Part shown: positions 26,300 through 35,018 of the stretch, piece by piece
How the letters are laid out: the number at the start of each line of letters is the position of its first letter
Position numbering within the stretch: the stretch's first letter is position 1
NCBI GenBank assembly: GCA_024653965.1
Contig: JANLGW010000149.1
Coordinates: 1 to 64,000 of the forward strand
DNA: 64,000 nt
Source of the DNA: Rhodospirillales bacterium
Lineage (GTDB): Bacteria > Pseudomonadota > Alphaproteobacteria > Rhodospirillales > Magnetovibrionaceae
Reading direction: 5' to 3'
Translations under genes and position numbers: made by a program
The notes under the pieces: model-generated
What the model saw: the letters and a program-made list of their open reading frames with translations, nothing else
Databases searched by the model: none
Told to the model about the DNA's origin: nothing

Positions 26300-27698
26300 A
26301 ATCTTAAAGCGCAGCAAACCGTTATCCGTCAATCCGCTGAAATCGAGCCAAACCATCGGCGCGGCGCTGGCGTTTTTAGGCCTGGAACGCACCATACCCA
26401 TGCTGCACGGCAGTCAGGGCTGCACCGCATTTGGCAAGGTGTTTTTCGTGCGCCATTTTCGCGAACCCATACCGCTGCAAACGACGGCGATGGATCAGAT
26501 TTCTACCGTCATGGGTTCGGATGAAAACGTAACCGAAGGGCTGGCGACGATCTGCGCAAAATCTGCCCCCGCCATTATCGGTCTGCCCACCACCGGGCTT
26601 TCGGAGACTCAAGGCTCCGACGTGAGGTTGGGCATCAAAGCGTTTCGCGATGCTCACCCGGAATTTTCATCAACCGAAGTGGTGGCGGTCGATACCCCTG
26701 ATTTTACCGGCTGTCTGGAAACGGGCTACGCCAAGGCGGTGCTAGCGGTGATCGAGGCGTTGGTGGTTCCGGCGCCTCAGGCTGTCGAGGCCAATCGCAT
26801 CAACATATTGGTCGGCGCACACCTGACGCCGGGTGATATCGAAGCGGTTAAGGATATGGCGGAACTGTTCGGCCTGAAACCCGTCGTTATTCCCGATCTT
26901 TCGACCAGTTTGGACGGTCATCTGGCGGGAAGAGATTTCAATCCGCTCACCACCGGCGGCACGGCGCTGGATGACATTCGCCATGCGGGAACGGCCAAGG
27001 CCACCCTGGTCATTGGGCGTCATTTGGCTGCGGCGGCGGACATGCTGGCGGCAAAGACTGGTCTAGCGGACTATCGCTTCGATCATCTGTTGGGGCTGGA
27101 TGCCGTGGATGCATTTGTTCACGCACTTGCCGTCATTTCCGGTCGGTCCGCGCCGGAAAAACTGAAACGCCAACGGAGCCAACTTCAAGACGCCATGCTC
27201 GACACCCACTTCATGATCGGCCAAGCGCGGTTGGCGTTGGCGGGTGACCCTGATCAGGTCAAGGCGTTGGCCGATTTAAGCGCCGCTATGGGGGCGGAAG
27301 TGGTGGCCTGCGTGGTTCCCGCGCGCGCCGACGTGCTGAACGATTTGCCCGTGGATGTGGTGAAAATTGGCGATTTGGAAGACTTGGAAACTATGGGCCG
27401 AGACGCAGGCGTGGAATTGGTGATCGGCAATTCCCATTGTGTGCAAAGCGCCGAGCGCTTGGGTGTTCCGGTATTGCGCGCCGGTTTCCCGCAGTTCGAT
27501 TTTGTGGGCGGATTTCGCCGCACTTGGATGGGGTATGCCGGTACGCGCGATGCCTTGTTCGACATCGCCAATCTGATGCTGTCGACGGAAAAGGGCGAAG
27601 TTCATCCGCACACATCCATTTACGCGCAAACGGCAGAAAAAAGGGAGGGGGACGATGGCCATTACCCGGCATCTCCGCGTTCTGGATTGCGCCACTGA
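26292..27698 (+). CDS. nifN: FeMo-cofactor scaffold subunit NifN
   Basis: NifN is the NifK-like partner of NifE. The order of motifs is [38 protein letters not shown] (Cys retained), [12 protein letters not shown] and [13 protein letters not shown], ending with [29 protein letters not shown]. The 468-residue length is normal. It overlaps nifX by 44 bases at the 3' end, in a different frame. Confidence 0.96.
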   Translation: MVEILKRSKPLSVNPLKSSQTIGAALAFLGLERTIPMLHGSQGCTAFGKVFFVRHFREPIPLQTTAMDQISTVMGSDENVTEGLATICAKSAPAIIGLPTTGLSETQGSDVRLGIKAFRDAHPEFSSTEVVAVDTPDFTGCLETGYAKAVLAVIEALVVPAPQAVEANRINILVGAHLTPGDIEAVKDMAELFGLKPVVIPDLSTSLDGHLAGRDFNPLTTGGTALDDIRHAGTAKATLVIGRHLAAAADMLAAKTGLADYRFDHLLGLDAVDAFVHALAVISGRSAPEKLKRQRSQLQDAMLDTHFMIGQARLALAGDPDQVKALADLSAAMGAEVVACVVPARADVLNDLPVDVVKIGDLEDLETMGRDAGVELVIGNSHCVQSAERLGVPVLRAGFPQFDFVGGFRRTWMGYAGTRDALFDIANLMLSTEKGEVHPHTSIYAQTAEKREGDDGHYPASPRSGLRH

Positions 27699-28161
27699 GG
27701 AGGGCAGCATGCAACACAATGTGCCCAGGGGATTGAAAGTCGCTTTTGCCTCCGCCGACATGCGCCATGTGGATCAGCACTTTGGGTCCGCCAAAGCGTT
27801 CGTGATGTATGAGGTCGATCTGGAAAACGCCGCCATGACCGACGCGGTGGAGTTTGGGGCGTTGGATCAAGACGGCAACGAAGACAAATTGGATGCCAAG
27901 ATTGAAGCGCTGAAGGAATGCGCGGCGGTCTATGTGCAGGCCATCGGCGGCTCGGCCATTTCCAAACTGGCACGTATCGGCGTGGTGCCCCAAAAAGTGC
28001 AGCCCGGCACCCCGATATCCACGTTACTCGAAGACCTGCAAGAGGAACTGCGCGCAGGCCCCAGCGCATGGATCGCGCGGGCGCTGAATACCGTAGGGCG
28101 CGAAAGCAAAGAAAACTTAGGGCGATTTGATGAAATGGAAGCCGAGGGCTGGAATGACTGA
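27655..28161 (+). CDS. nifX: FeMo-cofactor carrier protein NifX
   Basis: NifX binds NifB-co and the VK-cluster and carries them to and from NifEN. The N-terminal RHLRVLDC stretch matches the opening of Azotobacter-type NifX, which supports the start at 27655 despite the overlap with nifN. The core is KVAFASADMRHVDQHFGSAKAF, with the conserved HFG, and ends with the VVPQKVQPGTPI segment. It is one of three NifX-type domains in the window, with those of NifB and NifY. Confidence 0.94.
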   Translation: MAITRHLRVLDCATEEGSMQHNVPRGLKVAFASADMRHVDQHFGSAKAFVMYEVDLENAAMTDAVEFGALDQDGNEDKLDAKIEALKECAAVYVQAIGGSAISKLARIGVVPQKVQPGTPISTLLEDLQEELRAGPSAWIARALNTVGRESKENLGRFDEMEAEGWND

Positions 28162-28597
28162 AACACTCCCCCCAACTTTTTCTGAGCCCACCGTTTCCGG
28201 TCAAGTGATGCGCGATGGCGCAGGTCGGCTGTGGCTCGATGTGCCCAGGCTTTCGGCCTGTCAATCGTGCGATAAGACTTCCACATGCTCCATGAGTGTG
28301 TTGGGCGGTCTAGCTGGCAGCGCCAGCATGCGCCTGCCCGTTGAAGGCGTGGACTTGCATTCTGGCGATCGGGTGACGGTGGCCTGTTCCAGCAATGGGT
28401 TGCTGAAGTCCGCGTTTCTCGCTTATGGCCTGCCGTCGCTGGGCCTTGTGGTCGGTGCGGCGATGATGGCCGTGATGAATTTTGACGATGGCGCGCAGGC
28501 GTTAGGCGCAGGCCTGGGGCTTATCCTGGGCGTGATGATAACTCGCTGGGCGGTGGCGCGGGGCCATCTGCCGGCGTTGACCTATTTTGAGGAGTAA
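28154..28597 (+). CDS. RseC-like (SoxR-reducing system type) membrane protein
   Basis: RseC/MucC family proteins accompany Rnf/Rsx-type complexes and are thought to act in redox signalling or complex function. The 147-residue protein has an N-terminal soluble part with the Cys motif CQSCDKTSTCSM (C-x2-C-x5-C) and two C-terminal membrane helices (about residues 83-105 and 112-128, LPSLGLVVGAAMMAVM and GLGLILGVMITR). The ATG at 28154 overlaps the nifX stop. Its presence inside the nifENX operon, with a complete rnf operon elsewhere in the island, suggests it serves Rnf during nitrogen fixation. Confidence 0.75.
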   Translation: MTETLPPTFSEPTVSGQVMRDGAGRLWLDVPRLSACQSCDKTSTCSMSVLGGLAGSASMRLPVEGVDLHSGDRVTVACSSNGLLKSAFLAYGLPSLGLVVGAAMMAVMNFDDGAQALGAGLGLILGVMITRWAVARGHLPALTYFEE

Positions 28598-28600
28598 ACC

Positions 28601-29071
28601 ATGAGCGAAGCGTTATTGATCGACCCTAAAGACCCCGTATTAGAGACCAGTTTCGTCAAGGAAATGACGCGCCAAATTCGCGCTATCGATTCTTATGGCG
28701 TTTACGACACCGCATCCGACCTGCAGGTGTTGGATCCGTTGGTGCTGACCAAGGAACGCAAGCGTGCCATTCCGGTGGTGGGCGATCCGGATGAAGAAAC
28801 GCTGGCGCGGGTGAAGGCCTTTTACAACGCCATCGCGGTGCAGACCGAAGCTGAATGCGGCAAGATGGCGGTGCCGATGATCAACATTTCTCACGAAGGA
28901 TTTGGTCGCGTCATCATCACAGTAGGCAAGTTGGTAGTGGTGGAAAAATCGCTCCGCGATGTGCATCGCTTTGGTTTCGAAAGCCTGTCAAAAATGAAGG
29001 ACGAAGCCGACAAGTTGCTGTCGGTAGCGTTGGGCATCGTTGGCAACTATCCGGAAGTTGCCGGTCTTTGA
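28601..29071 (+). CDS. NifX-associated nitrogen fixation protein (DUF269)
   Basis: This 156-residue soluble protein belongs to the DUF269 family found next to nifX in most proteobacterial diazotrophs. Diagnostic features are FVKEMTRQIRAIDSYGVYD, the KERKRAIPVVGDPDEETL segment and VGKLVVVEKSLRDVHRFGF near the C-terminus. The function is not known; the location points to FeMo-cofactor biosynthesis. It begins four bases after the RseC-like gene with an AGGAG site and precedes the DUF683 gene by 12 bases. Confidence 0.9.
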   Translation: MSEALLIDPKDPVLETSFVKEMTRQIRAIDSYGVYDTASDLQVLDPLVLTKERKRAIPVVGDPDEETLARVKAFYNAIAVQTEAECGKMAVPMINISHEGFGRVIITVGKLVVVEKSLRDVHRFGFESLSKMKDEADKLLSVALGIVGNYPEVAGL

Positions 29072-29082
29072 TGGAGTGAGAG

Positions 29083-29298
29083 ATGGACGACGACGCATTC
29101 AAGGTCGTGCAAAAAGCCGAACGCACGGCCAAACGCATTGCCGCAGAAAAGGCGATGGAACTGCACGACTTGGTGGAAGACGGTTTGCCGAGCGCATTCG
29201 AGAAACTGCCCCAGATCGCGCAGGATACCTATGACGCGTGCAAGGCATGGGCAGACGCTAACGCGGCGCTGAAAGCCGTCGAACAAGATCGTGGCTAA
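29083..29298 (+). CDS. Small helical nif protein (DUF683/CCE_0567-like)
   Basis: A 71-residue helical-hairpin protein of the family encoded after the nifX-associated gene in most diazotrophs. The MELHDLVEDGLP and TYDACKAWADANAAL segments are typical; a cyanobacterial homologue has been crystallised with bound metal. The function is unknown. Spacing of 12 bases to the gene before and 27 to fdxB shows it is in the same transcript. Confidence 0.87.
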   Translation: MDDDAFKVVQKAERTAKRIAAEKAMELHDLVEDGLPSAFEKLPQIAQDTYDACKAWADANAALKAVEQDRG

Positions 29299-29325
29299 GA
29301 ATAATGGGACGATAAGGAAAACGAC

Positions 29326-29643
29326 ATGAGCAATATCACTGGCATCACGCGGGGCGGCGTCGAATATACGCCCGAATTTATCATGACCCTGGATCAGACC
29401 AAGTGCATTGGTTGCGGGCGGTGTTTCAAAACTTGCCCGCGCGATGTGTTCGATCTGGTTGATCGCGACGACTTGGATTTGGGCGACGCTTCGGACGATG
29501 ACGATTGGGATGATGGGGATGGGTTCTCCGACGATACTTCCATGGTCATGAGCCTCAAAGACCCGATGGATTGCATCGGCTGCCAGGCGTGCATCAAGGT
29601 TTGTCCTAAGGCCTGTATGACCCATCAGCCGCAACCGCGATAA
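29326..29643 (+). CDS. fdxB: Nif-specific ferredoxin III (FdxB type)
   Basis: A 105-residue 2[4Fe-4S] ferredoxin with the FdxB opening ITRGGVEYTPEFI. The cluster motifs are CIGCGRCFKTCPRDVF and CIGCQACIKVCPKACM. Between them lies a very acidic segment (about residues 47-71, dominated by Asp), longer than the linker in ordinary ferredoxins. Acidic insertions occur in FdxB proteins; here it may steer docking to a basic partner. It lies in the nifENX operon. Confidence 0.93.
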   Translation: MSNITGITRGGVEYTPEFIMTLDQTKCIGCGRCFKTCPRDVFDLVDRDDLDLGDASDDDDWDDGDGFSDDTSMVMSLKDPMDCIGCQACIKVCPKACMTHQPQPR

Positions 29644-29672
29644 GGTTTCACATTTTTAATAGGAGAGACGGC

Positions 29673-29996
29673 ATGCCTCGTCCCGAAAAACACGTTTTTG
29701 TCTGCACCCAATCGCGCCCCCAAGGGCATCCGCGCGGCTCATGCTCGCAGTTCAATTCAAGTGAAGTGATGGATGCGTTTATGTTGGCATTCCAAGACCA
29801 TGATTTGTGGGGTAAACACAAGGTCAGCGCGTCGGGCTGCGTCGGCCCTTGTTTCACCGGCCCCAGCGTTTTGATTTACCCCGAAAGCACCATGTACCTG
29901 AAGGTAACTCCCGATGATGTGCGTGAGATCGTTGAAAAGCACCTGATCGGCGGAGAAGTGGTGGAGCGTCTTAAGGCTCCGGACGATATTTGGTAA
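29673..29996 (+). CDS. [2Fe-2S] thioredoxin-like ferredoxin
   Basis: A 107-residue ferredoxin of the Clostridium pasteurianum/Azotobacter 2Fe type, with a thioredoxin-like fold. Ligand cysteines are in VFVCTQSRP, GSCSQF and SGCVGPC. Proteins of this type are encoded near nif in several diazotrophs and interact with the MoFe protein in Azotobacter. It follows fdxB by 29 bases and precedes apbE by 17. Confidence 0.9.
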   Translation: MPRPEKHVFVCTQSRPQGHPRGSCSQFNSSEVMDAFMLAFQDHDLWGKHKVSASGCVGPCFTGPSVLIYPESTMYLKVTPDDVREIVEKHLIGGEVVERLKAPDDIW

Positions 29997-30013
29997 GAAA
30001 GGGTGCGGGCAAG

Positions 30014-31099
30014 ATGCGCGTCGTTGCAGCCTTATTATGTTTTCTGCTTGCAACGTGTACTCCACCAAAAACGGAGGTGCGCGAGACGCGTTACGTGTTT
30101 GGCACGTTGGTGGAGTTTGTCATTCGCGGCGCGGATGAGGCAACCGCCAAGCACGCCATCGCCGCCGTGGATCGTGATTTTCAGCGCATGCACAAGGATT
30201 GGCATGCTTGGAAATCGGGCGGTGAATTGGTGGCGCTCAATGAAGCCATCGCCCAGGGCGAGGATAGGGCGGTTTCGCCCTTCGTTTTGCCGCTGATTGA
30301 ACAGGCAAAGCGGTTCGAGGATATGAGCGGTGGTCTGTTTAATCCCGCCATCGGAAATCTGGTCGACGTATGGGGCTTTCATGCCGACGAACCGCCCCAG
30401 GGGCGCATGCCTGACTTAGCCGCCGTGCGCGCCCTGGCCGCGCAAGCGCCCAGCATGCATGATCTCACCATCAGCGATGGTGTGGTTCATAGCGCCAATC
30501 GCGCAGTCAGCCTCGATTTCGGTGGCTTCGCCAAAGGTGTGGCGATGGATATGGCGGTGGCCAAGTTGAAAACGATGGGCATCGAAAACGCCATCGTCAA
30601 CGCGGGCGGAGGATTGAGCACCTTAGGCGATGCAGGGGAACGGATGTGGAAGCTGGGCATTCGCGATCCGCGCGATTGGGGGGTGATCGCTTCGGTTGAG
30701 CTGATGGGTGGAGAGAGTCTGCACACCTCGGGCAATTATGAACGCTTTGTCGAGGCCGATGGGGTGCGTTATTCGCACATCCTCAATCCCCATAGCGGCA
30801 TGCCAGTGGATCATCTGGTTTCCGTGTCGGTCATTCATACCGATGGTGCGTTGGCGGACGCGGCAGCCACTGCACTTACCGTCGCCGGTCCTCAAGCGTG
30901 GACCGAGGTCGCCAAGAGCATGGGCATCGTCTTCGTGATGGTGGTGGATAAACAAGGCACCGTCTATGCCAGCTCGGAAATGCTCGCTCGCGTGACGTTT
31001 GAGCCGGGCAAGGCGCTGAAGGTTGTGGCCAGCGAACCGTTGTCGCAAGGGGTCGTTTTGTCGCAGATGCGACAATCGGTTAGCCCATCAATTCGTTGA
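30014..31099 (+). CDS. apbE: FAD:protein FMN transferase (ApbE family)
   Basis: ApbE attaches FMN covalently to Thr or Ser in flavinylation motifs of proteins such as RnfG, RnfD and NqrB/C. Family features: ETRYVFGTLVEF, GGLFNPAIGNLVDVWGF, SLDFGGFAKGVAMD, NAGGGLSTLG and SHILNPHSGMPVD. The N-terminus (MRVVAALLCFLLATC) looks like an export or lipoprotein signal, although Thr at -1 of the Cys is not a standard lipobox. I prefer the ATG at 30014 to the TTG at 29990 inside the ferredoxin gene. Being last in a NifA-driven operon, it is made when rnf is made. Its 3' end holds the NifA site of the next operon. Confidence 0.92.
   Translation: MRVVAALLCFLLATCTPPKTEVRETRYVFGTLVEFVIRGADEATAKHAIAAVDRDFQRMHKDWHAWKSGGELVALNEAIAQGEDRAVSPFVLPLIEQAKRFEDMSGGLFNPAIGNLVDVWGFHADEPPQGRMPDLAAVRALAAQAPSMHDLTISDGVVHSANRAVSLDFGGFAKGVAMDMAVAKLKTMGIENAIVNAGGGLSTLGDAGERMWKLGIRDPRDWGVIASVELMGGESLHTSGNYERFVEADGVRYSHILNPHSGMPVDHLVSVSVIHTDGALADAAATALTVAGPQAWTEVAKSMGIVFVMVVDKQGTVYASSEMLARVTFEPGKALKVVASEPLSQGVVLSQMRQSVSPSIR
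31059..31074 (+). promoter_or_regulatory. NifA upstream activator site for the iscA-nifU-nifS operon
   Basis: TGTCGCAGATGCGACA, a near-perfect palindrome of the TGT-N10-ACA type. It lies within the 3' coding end of apbE and is centred about 54 bases upstream of the -24 element. Confidence 0.83.
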
Positions 31100-31117
31100 T
31101 CTTCAAGGGGTTAAGGT

Positions 31118-31134
31118 CTGGCACGGTCTTTGCG
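31118..31134 (+). promoter_or_regulatory. Sigma-54 promoter of the iscA-nifU-nifS operon
   Basis: CTGGCACGGTCTTTGCG: full RpoN consensus with GG and GC ten bases apart. It lies 49 bases before the iscA-type gene. Confidence 0.9.
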
Positions 31135-31182
31135 ATTTCATCTCCAACACGTCCCTCGGGATAATAAACGATAGGAGATGAC

Positions 31183-31506
31183 ATGTTGCAGTTGACCGAA
31201 AGCGCGCAGGCCGCCCTCTCCCAGGTGATTGCCGGTGCTAGCAAGCCCGTTGCGGGCCTGCGCATTCAAGTATCCAGCGGCGGTTGTTCCGGATTTCAAT
31301 ATGCTCTGAGTCTCGAGGAAGCAGCGCCCGAAGGCGACACAGTCGTTCAGGCGGGCGGGCTTAGTGTGTTCGTCCACCCCGATAGCGTGGCGTTGCTGAA
31401 CGGCGCCACTATTGATTTCACCGAAAGCGTTGAAGGCGCCGGCTTTGTCTTTGACAATCCCAACGCCAAGTCGTCTTGCGGCTGCGGCAAATCTTTCTGC
31501 GCTTAA
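31183..31506 (+). CDS. Nif-specific A-type iron-sulfur carrier (IscA-nif)
   Basis: A 107-residue HesB/IscA-family protein that carries [2Fe-2S] or [4Fe-4S] clusters between the NifU scaffold and targets. The ligand cysteines are in SSGGCSGFQY and the C-terminal SSCGCGKSFC. The family fold is complete. It is the first gene of an operon with nifU and nifS, as in Azotobacter (iscA-nif). Confidence 0.92.
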   Translation: MLQLTESAQAALSQVIAGASKPVAGLRIQVSSGGCSGFQYALSLEEAAPEGDTVVQAGGLSVFVHPDSVALLNGATIDFTESVEGAGFVFDNPNAKSSCGCGKSFCA

Positions 31507-31536
31507 CGCGCCAACAAAAAAGCGAGACCTAATCGA

Positions 31537-32457
31537 ATGTGGGATTATTCCGAAACGGTCAAAGATCACTTCTTTAATCCTCGCAATGCCGGGGAAGTGG
31601 CCAGCGCCAATGCTACCGGCGATGTCGGTTCCATTTCGTGCGGTGATGCGTTGCGCCTGCAATTGAAGGTCAACCCTGAAACCGAGATTATCGAAGACGC
31701 GGGTTTTCAGACGTTCGGCTGCGGTTCGGCCATTGCATCCAGCTCGGCGCTGACGGAAATGATCAAGGGCAAGACCCTGGATGAAGCGCTGAAAGTCACC
31801 AATCAAGACATCGCCGATTATCTACAGGGGTTGCCGCCTGAAAAGATGCACTGTTCCGTCATGGGGCGCGAGGCGTTGCAGGCTGCCATCGCGGATTACC
31901 GGGGCGAAGTGTGGAAAGACGACCACGAAGAAGGCGAGTTGATCTGCAAGTGTTTCGCTGTCGATGCGGTGATGATCGAAGACACCATTCGCGCTAACGG
32001 CCTGAAAACCGTCGAAGACGTCACCAACTACACCAAGGCGGGCGGTGGTTGTTCGTCGTGCCATGAAGGGATCGAGGAAATTTTGGGCAAGGTATTGGCC
32101 GAACGGGGCGAGACTTTCGATCCTGAGGCTCGGGCGTGGCCGGAACCCATTGCGTCCGAAACCATTCCTGCGCCTACCGCTGGTAAACTCACCAATTTAC
32201 AGCGCATCAAGAAGATTGAAGCCGTCATTGAAGCGGTGCGGCCCACGTTGCAAGCGGATCGCGGCGATATTGAATTGATCGACGTGCAAGGCAATCAGGT
32301 GATGGTGCATTTGGTTGGCGCATGCGCCGGGTGCCAAATGGCGGGTCTGACGCTGGGCGGTGTGCAGCAGCAGATGATGGAAGCGCTCGGCGAATTTATC
32401 CATGTGGTGCCGGTAGCCAAAAAGCCCGCTCCCGTGAGCATCAGTGTGAGGGGCTAA
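31537..32457 (+). CDS. nifU: Fe-S cluster scaffold NifU (three-domain)
   Basis: NifU assembles clusters for nitrogenase. The three domains are visible: an N-terminal IscU-like domain (residues 1-125; cysteines in [20 protein letters not shown] and KMHCSVMG), a central [2Fe-2S] domain (about 130-190; ICKCFAV and GGCSSCHEG) and a C-terminal Nfu-like domain (about 225-300; CAGCQMAG). The 306-residue length is normal. It lies between the iscA-type gene and nifS (three bases away). Confidence 0.97.
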   Translation: MWDYSETVKDHFFNPRNAGEVASANATGDVGSISCGDALRLQLKVNPETEIIEDAGFQTFGCGSAIASSSALTEMIKGKTLDEALKVTNQDIADYLQGLPPEKMHCSVMGREALQAAIADYRGEVWKDDHEEGELICKCFAVDAVMIEDTIRANGLKTVEDVTNYTKAGGGCSSCHEGIEEILGKVLAERGETFDPEARAWPEPIASETIPAPTAGKLTNLQRIKKIEAVIEAVRPTLQADRGDIELIDVQGNQVMVHLVGACAGCQMAGLTLGGVQQQMMEALGEFIHVVPVAKKPAPVSISVRG

Positions 32458-32460
32458 ACC

Positions 32461-33669
32461 ATGGATGGGATTTATTTGGACAACAACGCCACCACGCAAG
32501 TCGACTTAGAAGTGGTGGAAGAGATGCTCCCCTTTTTTACCGAACAATTCGGCAATCCGTCTTCCATGCACCAGTTTGGCAATAAAGTTGGCTTCGCCAT
32601 CAAAAAAGCGCGTGAACAGGTGCAAAGCCTATTGGGCGCGGCGCATGATTCGGAAATCGTCTTTACCTCGTGCGGCACGGAATCGGATTCCACCGCCATC
32701 CTGTCGGCGCTGAAGGCGTATCCCAAACGCAAAGAGATTATCACCACCGTTATCGAACATCCGGCGGTGTTGGAATTGTGCAAACACCTGGAAAAAGAAG
32801 ATTACACGATCCATTACCTGAAGGTGGATGAAAAAGGCCGCCTGGATATGGAACAGTATCAAAAATTGCTGTCGCCTGAAGTCGCGATCGTATCCGTGAT
32901 GTGGGCCAATAACGAAACGGGCAGCCTGTTTCCGGTGGTGGAGATGGCGGAAATGGCCCATGCGGCGGGGGTGTTGTTTCACACCGACGCGGTGCAGGCG
33001 GTGGGTAAGGTGCCCATCGATTTGAAGGCGACCAAGATCGATATGTTGTCGCTGTCCGGTCATAAGCTGCATGCACCCAAAGGGATTGGCGTGCTGTACT
33101 TAAAACGCGGTACGCGCTTTCGTCCGTTATTGCGCGGTGGCCATCAAGAACGTGGTCGCCGTGCAGGTACCGAAAACGCCGCCGCCATTGTGGGCTTGGG
33201 TGTTGCGTGTGAACTGGCGGCAAAGCATATGGCGTTTGAACAATCCGAAGTGAAGGCGATGCGCGATCGATTGCAACAGGGCATCTTGGATGCAGTTTCT
33301 CATTGTTTTGTGACCGGTGATCCATCGAACCGCCTGCCCAATACTCTGAATGTGGCGTTTGAATACATCGAAGGCGAAGCCATTTTGATGCTGCTCAATA
33401 AAGACGGCATTGCTGCATCCAGCGGTTCGGCCTGCACTTCTGGATCATTGGAACCGTCGCATGTGATGCGCGCGATGGGCATACCGTTTACCGCCGCGCA
33501 TGGCACGGTGCGGTTTTCTCTGTCGCGCTTCAACACGCCCGAGGAGATCGAAAAAGTCATTCAAGTCGTTCCCGGCGTGGTGGCCAAGCTTCGCAAGCTC
33601 TCCCCGTATTGGAGTGAGAATGGCCCGGCGGTAAATTGCCAAACCTCATTCGCGCCGGCCTATGCTTAA
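32461..33669 (+). CDS. nifS: Cysteine desulfurase NifS
   Basis: NifS is a PLP enzyme that removes sulfur from cysteine and passes it to NifU. The PLP lysine lies in SLSGHKLHAPKGIG and the persulfide Cys in SSGSACTSGSLEPSH. N-terminal YLDNNATTQVD is typical. The 402-residue length is normal. It starts three bases after nifU. The last gene before a new NifA-driven promoter. Confidence 0.97.
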   Translation: MDGIYLDNNATTQVDLEVVEEMLPFFTEQFGNPSSMHQFGNKVGFAIKKAREQVQSLLGAAHDSEIVFTSCGTESDSTAILSALKAYPKRKEIITTVIEHPAVLELCKHLEKEDYTIHYLKVDEKGRLDMEQYQKLLSPEVAIVSVMWANNETGSLFPVVEMAEMAHAAGVLFHTDAVQAVGKVPIDLKATKIDMLSLSGHKLHAPKGIGVLYLKRGTRFRPLLRGGHQERGRRAGTENAAAIVGLGVACELAAKHMAFEQSEVKAMRDRLQQGILDAVSHCFVTGDPSNRLPNTLNVAFEYIEGEAILMLLNKDGIAASSGSACTSGSLEPSHVMRAMGIPFTAAHGTVRFSLSRFNTPEEIEKVIQVVPGVVAKLRKLSPYWSENGPAVNCQTSFAPAYA

Positions 33670-33737
33670 CGGCATTGCGCGGTTGTTTCCAAACGTTGGG
33701 CGGGGGGATTTCTCCTCGCCCTTTTTGCCGCCATTTT

Positions 33738-33753
33738 TGTTTGATTTGCGACA
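33738..33753 (+). promoter_or_regulatory. NifA upstream activator site for the nifV operon
   Basis: TGTTTGATTTGCGACA, TGT-N10-ACA with one extended GCGACA half-site. It is centred about 60 bases upstream of the -24 element. Confidence 0.78.
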
Positions 33754-33803
33754 ATCGAGTGAGCGCTCATCCATTAGTTCATTGAAATTACGATGTAAAT
33801 TTC

Positions 33804-33820
33804 CTGGCACGTCCATTGCT
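33804..33820 (+). promoter_or_regulatory. Sigma-54 promoter of the nifV operon
   Basis: CTGGCACGTCCATTGCT: RpoN consensus with GG and GC ten bases apart. It lies 35 bases before nifV. Confidence 0.88.
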
Positions 33821-33854
33821 ACGGTTAGAGTAATCGCCGCTTTGGAGCGCAAAA

Positions 33855-35018
33855 ATGAACAATGGCAATACTCGCATAAAGCCCCTGTTGGTTATCGACG
33901 ACACCACGCTGCGTGACGGTGAACAGTCCGCAGGCGTGGCCTTTTCGTTGGCGGAAAAGCTTGCCATTGCCAGCCATCTTGATGCTATCGGCGTGCCCGA
34001 GGCTGAAATCGGCATTCCCGCCATGGGGGACGAAGAACGTTCCTCGATCCGCGCCGTTGCCGATTTAAAGCTTTCAATGAAGCTGCTGGTGTGGTGCCGG
34101 ATGCGCGACGACGACCTGGCCGAGTGCGAAGGTTTAGGTGTGCAGGCGGTCGATTTATCGATGCCGGTTTCGGACCAACATCTGAAACACAAATTGGGCC
34201 GCGACCGGGATTGGGCGCTGGCTGAAATCCGTCGCCTGGTGCCCAAGGCGGTGGATTTAGGGTTGGACGTTATCGTCGGCGGCGAAGATGCCTCACGTGC
34301 CGATCCGGATTTTTTGGCCCGTGTACTTGATGCCGCTCAGGCGGCGGGGGCAAAACGCTTTCGTTATGCCGATACGGTCGGGGTGTGTGAACCTTTTGGT
34401 GTGCGCAGCCAGTTTGAAGCGATGCGCCGCGTGAGCGATCTGGAACTGGAAATGCACGCGCATGACGATTTAGGGCTCGCCACCGCCAATACCCTGGCCG
34501 CCGTGTTGGGTGGGGCGACCCACGCCAATACCACGGTGTCTGGCTTAGGTGAGCGTGCGGGCAATGCGCCCTTTGAAGAAGTCGTGATGGGGCTTAAACA
34601 TTTGCACGGCATTGAAACGGGCATTGATCTGCGCACCATCGGCGCACTTTCCGCGTTGGTGGCGAGTGCCTCGGGCCGTCCGGTGCCGTGGCACAAAAGC
34701 CTGTTGGGTGATGGTGTGTTCACCCATGAAGCGGGCATCCATGTGGATGGCCTGTTGAAAAATCCGCTGAATTATCAAGGCATCGATCCCGCCGAAGTCG
34801 GGCGCGCGCATCGTATCGTATTGGGCAAACATTCCGGCACCCGCGCGGTCTGCGAAGCGTATCGTCATTTGGGCATGACCGTGGACCCGGTTCGCGCCGC
34901 CAGCATTTTGCACTGCGTGCGTAGCTTCACCACCTCCGTCAAACGCTCGCCCGAAGACATCGATCTATTGCGCTTCTATCAAGAAACCGCGCCCCAAGAG
35001 GATTTTGGCCATGTCTGA
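33855..35018 (+). CDS. nifV: Homocitrate synthase NifV
   Basis: NifV condenses acetyl-CoA and 2-oxoglutarate to homocitrate, the organic ligand of FeMo-cofactor. It has the DRE-TIM motif [15 protein letters not shown], the metal-binding [28 protein letters not shown] and the C-terminal [15 protein letters not shown]. The 387-residue length is normal. It is the first gene of the operon nifV-cysE-type-TPR-like-nifW-nifZ-nifM. Its last eight bases overlap the cysE-type gene. Confidence 0.96.
   Translation: MNNGNTRIKPLLVIDDTTLRDGEQSAGVAFSLAEKLAIASHLDAIGVPEAEIGIPAMGDEERSSIRAVADLKLSMKLLVWCRMRDDDLAECEGLGVQAVDLSMPVSDQHLKHKLGRDRDWALAEIRRLVPKAVDLGLDVIVGGEDASRADPDFLARVLDAAQAAGAKRFRYADTVGVCEPFGVRSQFEAMRRVSDLELEMHAHDDLGLATANTLAAVLGGATHANTTVSGLGERAGNAPFEEVVMGLKHLHGIETGIDLRTIGALSALVASASGRPVPWHKSLLGDGVFTHEAGIHVDGLLKNPLNYQGIDPAEVGRAHRIVLGKHSGTRAVCEAYRHLGMTVDPVRAASILHCVRSFTTSVKRSPEDIDLLRFYQETAPQEDFGHV

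Noticed and set aside
24875-27698. NifE and NifN as alternative nitrogenase (Vnf/Anf) subunits
   Set aside because: Their motifs, their place after nifHDK and the pairing with nifX identify them as the cofactor scaffold. No vnfG/anfG gene is present.
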